NCBI GenBank assembly: GCA_012797715.1
Contig: JAAZOO010000366.1
Span: 1 to 12,587 of the forward strand
DNA: 12,587 bases
Source: Geobacteraceae bacterium
Lineage (GTDB): Bacteria; Desulfobacterota; Desulfuromonadia; Geobacterales; Geobacteraceae
Direction of reading: 5' to 3'
Shown here: positions 6,630 to 12,587 of the stretch, piece by piece
Position numbering within the stretch: the first letter of the stretch is position 1
How the letters are laid out: each line of letters starts with the position of its first letter
Notes under the pieces: model-generated
The model's input: only the letters and a program-made list of their open reading frames with translations
The model's database searches: none
Told to the model about the DNA's origin: nothing
Position numbers and translations under genes: made by a program

Positions 6630-6720
6630 CTCTCCCGAAGGAGGGACTGGTACTGGCCCGAAACAGGACGGCAAGATTACTAACCGCTGCCGGTCGACGG
6701 TGACCGAGGCAGCGCACCGT
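6630..6720 (+). promoter_or_regulatory. Hairpin-rich leader of the GOGAT operon
   Basis: A first hairpin pairs 6630-6635 with 6640-6645 (tetraloop CGAA) and hides the Shine-Dalgarno-like AAGGAGGG at 6638-6645. A second, stronger hairpin pairs CGCTGCC 6685-6691 with GGCAGCG 6708-6714 and, inside it, GGTC 6692-6695 with GACC 6702-6705, leaving a six-base loop. ACGGTG (6697-6702) in that loop and inner stem is also the exact complement of CACCGT (6715-6720), which allows a competing fold adjoining the real ribosome site GGAGG (6721-6725). There is no T-run, so translational control or mRNA stability is more likely than simple attenuation. Confidence 0.5.
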
Positions 6721-6734
6721 GGAGGAAATCGTTC

Positions 6735-7841
6735 ATGTGTCGCATTGGCGCCATCAAAAGTCTCAACTACGTGCATCCCAGCACGGCACTGCACCTGATG
6801 AATTCCCAGCAGAAGGGGCATGACAATTCCGGCTTCGCCATGGTCATGCAGGATCTGGGGGGCATGTTCGCCGACTACAAGGACAAGCCGACCCTTTCGC
6901 TGGCCTGTACCGATGAGGGTCTCGAGATCGCGGAGGAAATCCTGGCCGTCCTCGGCTTCCGGCAGATCTTCCAGTGGGTCCCGGAAACCACCTGGAAGCC
7001 GGGCATGGACATCAAGAAGATGCCCAACTACGTATTCCGCACCTTCGACTATCCCGACTCGTGCAAGGACATGCCGCAGCGTGACAGGGAAGAGCTGCTC
7101 ACCACCACCCGGCTGCGTATCCGGGCAGCCCTGGAAAAGGATGAAACGGGGTTCGTGTACTCCTTCTGGCCGGACGTGATCACCCTCAAGGAGATAGGGG
7201 ATCCCCGGGATATCGGCACCTTCTTCGGCCTCTGGGAGCCGGATGATTCCTTCACGGCCAGGACCATCACGGCCCAGTGCCGCCAGAACACCAACTACGC
7301 CATTGTCCGCTATGCGGCGCACCCCTTCTTTCTCCAGGGGTACGTGACCCTGACCAACGGGGAGAATACCTTCTACCAGAAGAACAAGGAGTTCCAGTCC
7401 ACGCTGCATCCCGGCTACATCGGTTTCGAGTCCGATTCCCAGTGCTTCCTCTACACCATGCACTACATGCACCGCCAGCTGGGGTGGCCGCTCCAGTACT
7501 ACAAGCACATCATCACCCCGCTCCCCTTCGAGGAAGTGGTGAAGCGGGAAGACAAGGAAGAGTTGCTTGCCATCCGCCAGTCCCTGGCGCACCTGGAGAT
7601 AAACGGCCCCAACACCATCATCGGCACCCTGCCCGACTTCACCCTGTGGACCGTGTGCGACGCCAAGAAGCTGCGGCCCATCGTGGTGGGGCGCACCGAG
7701 GATACCGTGGTCTTCTCCTCGGAGGTGTGCGGCATCAACGAGATACTCCCGCAACGGGACTGGGAGACCGACATTTACCCCAACGAAAGAGAAATTGTCG
7801 TGGTCGACAACAATCTGGAGGTCCAGCGATGGAATCAGTAA
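6735..7841 (+). CDS. Glutamate synthase glutaminase subunit (class II amidotransferase, stand-alone GltB domain 1)
   Basis: This subunit hydrolyses glutamine to release ammonia for the synthase subunit. The 368-residue protein begins MCRIG, which places Cys2 at the N-terminus after Met removal, the catalytic nucleophile of class II (Ntn) amidotransferases. Further landmarks in order: GHDNSGFA near residues 28-35, RYAAHP with R192 and H196, the oxyanion-hole N208-G209 in TNGENT, and the ESDSQ motif (S233-D234-S235) expected to hold the substrate amino group. In standard GOGAT this domain is fused to the synthase; here it is separate, as in archaeal-type enzymes. The start has GGAGG nine bases upstream. 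The stop overlaps the next gene by 13 nt, implying translational coupling. The motif TNGENT lacks the Ile found in the usual NGEIN. Confidence 0.9.
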   Translation: MCRIGAIKSLNYVHPSTALHLMNSQQKGHDNSGFAMVMQDLGGMFADYKDKPTLSLACTDEGLEIAEEILAVLGFRQIFQWVPETTWKPGMDIKKMPNYVFRTFDYPDSCKDMPQRDREELLTTTRLRIRAALEKDETGFVYSFWPDVITLKEIGDPRDIGTFFGLWEPDDSFTARTITAQCRQNTNYAIVRYAAHPFFLQGYVTLTNGENTFYQKNKEFQSTLHPGYIGFESDSQCFLYTMHYMHRQLGWPLQYYKHIITPLPFEEVVKREDKEELLAIRQSLAHLEINGPNTIIGTLPDFTLWTVCDAKKLRPIVVGRTEDTVVFSSEVCGINEILPQRDWETDIYPNEREIVVVDNNLEVQRWNQ

Positions 7842-9472
7842 AAATAAACGATCTGGCCTGCAACGACCTTCCCTGGAAGGTCATCTACGATACCAAGCGT
7901 TGCACCCTTTGCGGTTCCTGCGTGGCCGCCTGCACCTTCGGCGCCATCAAGCCCAAGGTGGAGCGGCGCAGGAAATCCTTCTCGGATACCGAGACCCCGG
8001 AGCCGAAGATCAGCTTCAGCGCCACGCCGGTCATCACCCAGGTGAATATCCTGAAGCATTTCTGCCGCGGTTGCGGCGTCTGCGAGCGGGTTTGCCCCAA
8101 CAACGCCATCCGTTCGGAGCGCAACCCCGATTCCCGCTTCAATGTGGTCTACCAGGCGACCACCGCCAGCGGTCCCAAGCGCGGCGGCCGCAACAACCTG
8201 GATGTCCAGGCCCGCACCCTGGACACCCTGCGCGTGGGCCGCATCTCCCAGATGACCGACCCGAGCCTGGATGCCGAGCGCCATACCTTTGACTGCCTGG
8301 CGCCTCTTGGCCGCGTGCTGCCGGCCCAGAACCTTCCGTTGCGGGTCGGCCCTGACGGCAAGCTGACCAAGACCGGACAGACCCCGCCGGTGCACTGGAT
8401 CTACCCCATCATCATCGGCGACATGTCCATCGGCGCCCTCTCCTGGAGGATGTGGGAGGCGGTGTCCATGGCGGTGGCCTACCTGAACGAGGAGTGCGGC
8501 CTGCCGGTGCGCCAGTGCTCCGGCGAAGGCGGGATGCCGGTGCGCCTCCTGAAGAGCAAGTACCTGAAATACGTCATCCTCCAGATCGCTTCCGGCCACT
8601 TCGGCTGGAACCGCATCATCAAGGCCATGCCCCACATGGTGGAAGACCCGGCCGGGGTGCTGATCAAGATCGGCCAGGGGGCCAAGCCCGGTGACGGCGG
8701 CCTGCTCATGGCGGCCAAGGTCGCCTCCCACATCCAGCAGATTCGAGGCGTGCCCAAGTCCGACCTCCTTTCGCCCCCCAACCACCAGGGCCTGTACTCC
8801 ATCGAGGAGAGCGTGCAGAAGATGTTCCTCTCCTTCAACGCGGCCTTCAAGTTCCGGGTGCCGGTGGCCATCAAGGTGGCGGCGAGCGCCACCTCCGTAT
8901 CCGTATTCAACAACCTGGTGCGCGATCCGTACAATATCGTGGGCGGGTTTTTCCTGGACGGCATCGACGGCGGCACCGGCGCGGCCCACGACATCTCCCT
9001 GGACCACACCGGCCATCCGGTGGTGAGCAAGCTGCGCGACTGCTACCTGGCCGCCTGCGCCCAGGGGCGCCAGGGCCAGATACCGCTCTGGGCGGCCGGA
9101 GGCCTCGGCAAGACCGGCAACCTGGCGGCGGACGCCTTCAAGATGTTCTGCCTGGGCGCCAACGGCGTGTTCACCGGCAAGCTGATCCTGCAGATGGCGG
9201 GCTGCCTGGGGAACGAGCACAGCCGCTGCAACGCCTGCAACACCGGTCTCTGCCCCGCAGGAATCACCACCCAGGAACCGCTCCTGGTGAAAAGGCTCAA
9301 CCCGGACAAGGTGGCCGAAAACATCGTCAATTACTTCCTGGCGGTCGACAAGGAGCTGCGCAAGCTCATGGCCCCCATCGGCAACTCGTCGCTGCCGGTG
9401 GGCCGTTCCGACTGCCTCATCTCCACCGACAAGGCCGTCGCGGACCGTCTCCAGGTCCAGTACGTCTGCTAA
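7829..9472 (+). CDS. gltB: Glutamate synthase FMN-binding core subunit with N-terminal dicluster ferredoxin (GltB domain 2)
   Basis: This subunit condenses ammonia with 2-oxoglutarate and reduces the imino intermediate to glutamate on FMN. The 547-residue protein has two N-terminal CxxCxxCxxxC motifs (C25, C28, C31, C35 and C79, C82, C85, C89). A TIM-barrel synthase domain follows, with GEGG, KIGQGAKPGDGGLL, SPPNHQGLYSIEE, VAIKVAAS and GIDGGTGAAH, then the cysteine cluster CNACNTGLCPAGITTQ that matches the 3Fe-4S site of GltB. It lacks the glutaminase and GXGXG domains, which are encoded by its neighbours. ATG 7829, seven bases after GGAGG (7817-7821), starts inside the upstream gene; the open frame continues upstream only as a shadow of that gene. 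The next gene follows after 15 bp. Confidence 0.93.
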   Translation: MESVKINDLACNDLPWKVIYDTKRCTLCGSCVAACTFGAIKPKVERRRKSFSDTETPEPKISFSATPVITQVNILKHFCRGCGVCERVCPNNAIRSERNPDSRFNVVYQATTASGPKRGGRNNLDVQARTLDTLRVGRISQMTDPSLDAERHTFDCLAPLGRVLPAQNLPLRVGPDGKLTKTGQTPPVHWIYPIIIGDMSIGALSWRMWEAVSMAVAYLNEECGLPVRQCSGEGGMPVRLLKSKYLKYVILQIASGHFGWNRIIKAMPHMVEDPAGVLIKIGQGAKPGDGGLLMAAKVASHIQQIRGVPKSDLLSPPNHQGLYSIEESVQKMFLSFNAAFKFRVPVAIKVAASATSVSVFNNLVRDPYNIVGGFFLDGIDGGTGAAHDISLDHTGHPVVSKLRDCYLAACAQGRQGQIPLWAAGGLGKTGNLAADAFKMFCLGANGVFTGKLILQMAGCLGNEHSRCNACNTGLCPAGITTQEPLLVKRLNPDKVAENIVNYFLAVDKELRKLMAPIGNSSLPVGRSDCLISTDKAVADRLQVQYVC

Positions 9473-9487
9473 GGAGGGCTACATACC

Positions 9488-11803
9488 ATGCCAGCTTTCA
9501 TTTCAGGATTCGACGAACAGAATAAACGCATTTCGACGCAGCAGCTGCTGCAGAAGATATACGCAGCCCTGGACCAGGGGGAGACGGAATTCGAGGTCCT
9601 GGCCTCGGGCCACCATGATATCGGAGGACCCCTCTGGACCGCTGACGGGAAGCCGCTCAAGTTTACCGTAAGGAACCCGGGACAGCGCGTCGGCTCCTTC
9701 GGTCTCGACGGTACCGAAATTGTGGTGGAGGGCCCTGCGCCGGCCGACGTGGGATGGCTCAACGCCGGCGCCACCCTGACCCTGAAGGGGGACGGCGGCG
9801 ACACTACCGGCCACTGCGCGGCCAGCGGCAAGATCTACGTGGGAGGCCGGGCCGGCACCCGCACCGGTTCCCTCATGAAACACGACCCGTCCTATGAGCC
9901 TCCGGAACTCTGGATTCTGAAAAATACCGGTTCTTTTTCCTTCGAGTTCATGGGCGGCGGCATCGCGGTGGTCTGCGGCTGGGATTCGGACCAGTTCGAA
10001 TCGGTTCTGGGCGACCGCGCCTGCATCGGCATGGTGGGCGGCACCATCTATGTGCGGGGTCCGGTGAAGGGGCTGTCGAAACAGGTATGGCTCCTGGACC
10101 TGGACGAGGCGGACCGGGAATTCCTCCGTGCCAACATGCCGGTGTTCCTGGAAAAGATCGAACGCCCGCATCTCCTTTCCCAGCTGACCGATCTCTCCCA
10201 GTGGAAGAAGATCGTGGCCATGACCTGGGAAGAGCGCCAGCGACTGGATCGGATATCCATGAAGGAATTCCGCACCCAGAAATGGGTCGAGGGGGGCATC
10301 TTCGGCGACGTGGTGGCCGATGATTACGATGAGGTGGTCAATTTCGTCAATACCGGGGAAAACCGGCTCAAGGTTCCCCACTGGCAGAACAAGCTGTTCG
10401 GCGCACCCTGTCAGACCGCCTGTCCTACCGGAATCCCGACCCAGGATCGCATCAACCTCCTCCGTCAGGGCAAGGTGAAGGAGGCCCTGGAACTGGTCCT
10501 CAACTTCTCCCCGTTTCCTGCCAGCGTCTGCGGCCAGGTCTGCCCCAACCTGTGCAAGGATGCCTGCAGCCGCCAATTCATCGACCTTCCGGTGGCCATG
10601 CAGGAACTGGGGCGTCTTTCCCGGGATGCGGCCCCGCCGGAAAAAAAGGCGCCGACCGGGAAGAAGGTGGCCATCATCGGAGGCGGCCCCGGAGGACTTT
10701 CGGCCGCCTGGCAGCTCACCCTCATGGGACACAGCGTTACGCTGTTCGAAGGTGACAGGGAAGTGGGCGGCAAGCTGCGGCAGGCCATCCCCATGGAGCG
10801 TCTGCCGCGCGACATCCTGGACAGCGAGATCAACCGCATCAAGGAAATGGGCGCGGATATCCGCGTTTCCCAGAAGATAGACAAGGAAGCCTTTGAAGCC
10901 CTGGAGAGGAGCTACGACGCGCTGGTCATCGCCAGCGGCGCCCACAATCCGGTGGTGATTCCTTTTCCGGGCCATGAGAGGCTGGTCAAGGGACTGGATT
11001 TCCTCAAGGCCATCAACAACGGCGAGAATCCCAAGGTGGGGAAACGGGTGGTCGTCATCGGCGCCGGGAACGCGGGAATGGATGTGGCGCTGGGCGCCTA
11101 TGCCATGGGCGCGGAAAAGGTTACCGCCATCGACGTCCAGCGACCGGCCGCCTACCAGAAGGAGATCGACCACTTCAAGGCCCTTGGTGGGGATATTCAG
11201 TGGCCGGTGTTCACGGAGCGCATCGACGCCGAAGGCCTGCGCACCAAGGACGGCCGTCTCATCGAGGCCGACACGGTCATCATCTCCATCGGCGAAAGGC
11301 CGGACCTTTCCTACGTCCCGCGCGAATGGCTCACGGATCGCGGCATGATGGATGTGACGGAATGCTGGCAGTCGATCCGGAACCAGAAGGTGTTCGCCAT
11401 CGGCGATACCATCAAGCCCGGGCTTTTGACCAATGCCATCGCCAGCGGCCGGGAGGTGGCCGAATACCTGGATGCCTATCTCAACGGCTGGGAGCTGGTT
11501 CCCCGGAAGAAGCCGGAGATGATTCCCCAGGAGAAACTGAGCCGCGAACTGTTCATCCCCCAGAACCGCGGACGCTTCCGGGTCACGGACGCGAAAAACG
11601 AGGTGCACCGCTGCATCTCCTGCGGCACCTGCCGCGACTGCTCCATGTGCCTGGAAACCTGCCCGGAGGGGGCCATCGTCCGCACCGAGAAGGAAGACGG
11701 CACCGTGGAATACACCTCGGACGACAGGTACTGCATCGGCTGCGGCATCTGCGCCGGCATCTGTCCGTGCGGGGTGTGGGCCATGGAGAACAGGATCGTC
11801 TGA
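9488..11803 (+). CDS. gltD: Fusion: GltB GXGXG domain + GltD-like FAD/NAD(P) oxidoreductase + C-terminal dicluster ferredoxin
   Basis: This 771-residue subunit supplies electrons to the FMN core. Residues about 60-230 form the glycine-rich beta-helix that normally ends GltB (repeats such as GATLTLKGDGG, GKIYVGGRAG, GGGIAVVCG, GGTIYVRGP). From about 300 it is GltD-like: an Fe-S helical domain with C308, C312, C348, C352, C356 and C360, the FAD motif GGGPGG at 398-403, the pyridine-nucleotide motif GAGNAG at 525-530, and the FAD end motif VFAIGDTIKPGLLTNAIASG. A ferredoxin tail follows, with C709, C712, C715, C718, C721, C725 and C749, C752, C755, C759. AAGGAGGG nine bases upstream supports the start. 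It is the last gene of the operon, followed after about 35 bp by a strong terminator. The nucleotide site lacks the YRR element of NADPH-specific GltD, so the electron donor is uncertain. Confidence 0.92.
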   Translation: MPAFISGFDEQNKRISTQQLLQKIYAALDQGETEFEVLASGHHDIGGPLWTADGKPLKFTVRNPGQRVGSFGLDGTEIVVEGPAPADVGWLNAGATLTLKGDGGDTTGHCAASGKIYVGGRAGTRTGSLMKHDPSYEPPELWILKNTGSFSFEFMGGGIAVVCGWDSDQFESVLGDRACIGMVGGTIYVRGPVKGLSKQVWLLDLDEADREFLRANMPVFLEKIERPHLLSQLTDLSQWKKIVAMTWEERQRLDRISMKEFRTQKWVEGGIFGDVVADDYDEVVNFVNTGENRLKVPHWQNKLFGAPCQTACPTGIPTQDRINLLRQGKVKEALELVLNFSPFPASVCGQVCPNLCKDACSRQFIDLPVAMQELGRLSRDAAPPEKKAPTGKKVAIIGGGPGGLSAAWQLTLMGHSVTLFEGDREVGGKLRQAIPMERLPRDILDSEINRIKEMGADIRVSQKIDKEAFEALERSYDALVIASGAHNPVVIPFPGHERLVKGLDFLKAINNGENPKVGKRVVVIGAGNAGMDVALGAYAMGAEKVTAIDVQRPAAYQKEIDHFKALGGDIQWPVFTERIDAEGLRTKDGRLIEADTVIISIGERPDLSYVPREWLTDRGMMDVTECWQSIRNQKVFAIGDTIKPGLLTNAIASGREVAEYLDAYLNGWELVPRKKPEMIPQEKLSRELFIPQNRGRFRVTDAKNEVHRCISCGTCRDCSMCLETCPEGAIVRTEKEDGTVEYTSDDRYCIGCGICAGICPCGVWAMENRIV

Positions 11804-11838
11804 TCACGTGCGCCTGTGCGCAGGACCTGAATACGGAA

Positions 11839-11875
11839 GGGGGGACATCCCGATGGGACGTCCCCCCCTTTTTTT
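11839..11875 (+). terminator. Intrinsic terminator of the GOGAT operon
   Basis: GGGGGGAC (11839-11846) pairs with GTCCCCCC (11860-11867) and, across one A-C mismatch, TCCC (11848-11851) pairs with GGGA (11855-11858) around a three-base loop. Seven T residues follow (11869-11875). It is a textbook Rho-independent terminator for the plus strand; there is no matching T-run for the convergent minus-strand gene. Confidence 0.93.
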
Positions 11876-11909
11876 GCGAAACACAGCGGAAGATGTGGTG
11901 TAATCTTCG

Positions 11910-12194
11910 TTATTTCTTTTCCGGAGCCTTGCTCTTTTCCGCGCCTTTCACCTCAATGCTCGCCGCCTTCATCTGGTAGAAAATCGTTGCCTTGGAGCCC
12001 ACCTTGAGGTCGCCGGTTACCTTCGTGTCCTTGTCGCGGGCGATCTCCCACTTCTCCTTCCCTTTCTGGATGGTCACCACATCACCCTTCACCTCCAGCA
12101 CCGGACCGGTGACCTGGTAGCTCTTGGGCATGGCGGCCATGGCCACGGATGACGACAGAACAGCGGCGGCGACGACAGCAGCGGTCAGTTTCAT
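11910..12194 (-). CDS. Small exported protein of unknown function
   Basis: This 94-residue protein begins with a clear signal peptide (MKLTAAVVAAAVLSSSVAMA, cleavage after residue 20), leaving a 74-residue periplasmic domain. That domain is predicted from its pattern to be all-beta: QVTGPVLEVKGDVVTIQKG, KWEIARDKDTKVTGDLKVGSKATIFYQ and AASIEVKG read like the strands of a small barrel, similar to DUF5666-type or OB-like domains. The tail is lysine-rich and probably disordered. There are no cysteines or enzyme motifs. GGAGG upstream of ATG 12194 fixes the start and excludes a 58-residue in-frame extension that lacks the signal peptide at its N-terminus. It converges on the GOGAT operon. I cannot name a function. 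Confidence 0.82.
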   Translation of the reverse strand: MKLTAAVVAAAVLSSSVAMAAMPKSYQVTGPVLEVKGDVVTIQKGKEKWEIARDKDTKVTGDLKVGSKATIFYQMKAASIEVKGAEKSKAPEKK

Positions 12195-12374
12195 GATTCC
12201 CTCCTTGGTTTGAAGAATCGTAATTCGTTTCCATCGGGAAACGGTCCTTTTCCGCACTGGCGGTGTCACTCTTCGGGGTGCGTGTGCGGCGTGGCGGTGG
12301 ACGCCTCCACGCAACCCCTCCCTTTCCTGGCCGGCCCGAAAAATTCCTCGTTTCCGGATGGGCACCAATTGTTA

Positions 12375-12403
12375 TTGCTTACCAGATTTCAACCGGGTGT
12401 CAA
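12375..12403 (-). promoter_or_regulatory. Possible promoter of the small exported protein gene
   Basis: On the minus strand a perfect TTGACA lies at 12403-12398. Seventeen bases on is AAGCAA (12380-12375), a poor -10 box, with AT-rich sequence just downstream. If used, it would give an unusually long leader of about 175 nt. Confidence 0.3.
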
Positions 12404-12423
12404 GGCAGCAACGGAGGACGGCT

Positions 12424-12439
12424 CCTGCTCCGGAGCAGG
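12424..12439. repeat. 16-bp perfect palindrome followed by TTTT
   Basis: CCTGCTCC (12424-12431) is followed directly by its exact reverse complement GGAGCAGG (12432-12439), then GTTTTAT. As RNA it would form a six-pair hairpin with a CCGG loop and a short U-run on the plus strand. It could be a weak terminator for a transcript I cannot identify, or a dimeric operator upstream of the small exported protein gene. Confidence 0.4.
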
Positions 12440-12503
12440 GTTTTATCCTAGATTCGGCAGTTGGAGGCATCCTTCGTTCTCTCCGATTGCCGTCTTTGTG
12501 CTG

Positions 12504-12587
12504 CTCTAAGCTCATTTCACTACAGCCGATACACTCACCCTTCGGGTTCGGACAGTATCGGCTGTGGCCGCTCCATTTCGCTAAGAG
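12504..12587. repeat. Large imperfect inverted repeat at the window edge
   Basis: An 11-bp perfect stem (ACAGCCGATAC 12522-12532 with GTATCGGCTGT 12555-12565) contains a smaller hairpin (ACCC TTC GGGT, 12537-12547). An outer stem pairs CTCTAAGC (12504-12511) with GCTAAGAG (12580-12587) with one mismatch and ends exactly at the window edge, so it may continue. The two strands of the internal loop share CATTTC as a direct repeat: GCTCATTTCACTA (12510-12522) and GCTCCATTTCGCTA (12570-12583). This fits a repetitive extragenic element, a miniature mobile element end or a structured RNA. Confidence 0.55.

Larger units (their letters stand above)
6244..6734. other. Intergenic control region between the M23 gene and the GOGAT operon
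   Basis: This 491-bp gap lies between divergent genes. The part next to the M23 gene (6244-6410) is GC-rich and shows no convincing promoter. From about 6412 to 6600 it becomes clearly AT-rich. That stretch holds a 17-bp inverted repeat, a spaced direct repeat and a perfect sigma-54 promoter. The remaining 130 bp are a hairpin-rich leader ahead of the first GOGAT gene. No protein-coding ORF in the gap looks genuine. Confidence 0.7.
12195..12587. other. Intergenic region to the right edge
   Basis: No convincing coding region lies in these 393 bp; two plus-strand frames are open, but they have no ribosome site and low-complexity, frame-shadow composition. The region holds a possible minus-strand promoter for the small exported protein, a 16-bp perfect palindrome and, at the edge, a large imperfect inverted repeat. 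Confidence 0.6.

Noticed and set aside
9503..11608. A 701-codon open frame on the minus strand opposite the third GOGAT gene
   Set aside because: It is antisense to a gene with many intact Fe-S and nucleotide-binding motifs, shows no recognisable domain or signal, and is the kind of shadow frame that GC-rich codon use produces. The same holds for the long minus-strand frames at 7835-9220, 6552-7754, 3908-5389 and 2428-3606.
12210..12509. A 99-codon plus-strand frame near the right end
   Set aside because: It has no ribosome site, spans the promoter and palindrome region, and its translation lacks any family-like pattern.

Overview
The window is GC-rich chromosomal DNA that most resembles Geobacter and its relatives (Desulfuromonadota, former Deltaproteobacteria). 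This is inferred from protein character: a glutamate synthase split into archaeal-type pieces, multiple ferredoxin-type clusters, a perfect sigma-54 promoter and a short cytoplasmic parvulin. It is not proven by any marker gene. I see nine complete genes, one gene cut by the left edge, and no rRNA, tRNA, insertion sequence, CRISPR array or phage gene.

Left part (1-1888): the minus strand carries radA (DNA repair/recombination ATPase, C-terminus missing at the left edge) behind a near-consensus sigma-70 promoter, and a small His/Tyr/Gly-rich putative lipoprotein. A divergent intergenic region with a 12-bp perfect hairpin separates them from ppiC (93-residue peptidyl-prolyl isomerase) on the plus strand.

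Middle part (1975-5395): a plus-strand unit begins with a sigma-70-like promoter and a roughly 128-nt leader that can fold into two mutually exclusive structures. It encodes a CrtI-type phytoene desaturase/carotenoid oxidoreductase, an exported DUF2141 protein overlapping it by 4 nt, and a divergent Na+/solute symporter of the DAACS (SDF) family. The symporter lacks the arginine that reads an acidic side chain. A convergent gene (5461-6243, minus) encodes a secreted M23 peptidase-like protein with an intact zinc site.

Right part (6244-12587): a 491-bp, partly AT-rich control region holds a perfect sigma-54 (-24/-12) promoter, candidate activator repeats and a hairpin-rich leader. It drives a three-gene glutamate synthase (GOGAT) operon. 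The first gene is a stand-alone class II glutaminase. The second is the FMN synthase core with two N-terminal 4Fe-4S motifs. The third is an unusual fusion of the GXGXG domain, the GltD-type FAD/NAD(P) module and a C-terminal dicluster ferredoxin. Together they would convert glutamine plus 2-oxoglutarate to two glutamates, with electrons entering through FAD and Fe-S centres. A strong intrinsic terminator follows. A convergent minus-strand gene then encodes a 94-residue exported protein of unknown function. The window ends inside or at the edge of a large imperfect inverted repeat (12504-12587).

The most unusual features are the GOGAT fusion with its sigma-54 control region, the structured leader of the crtI-like operon, the altered symporter substrate site and the edge palindrome.
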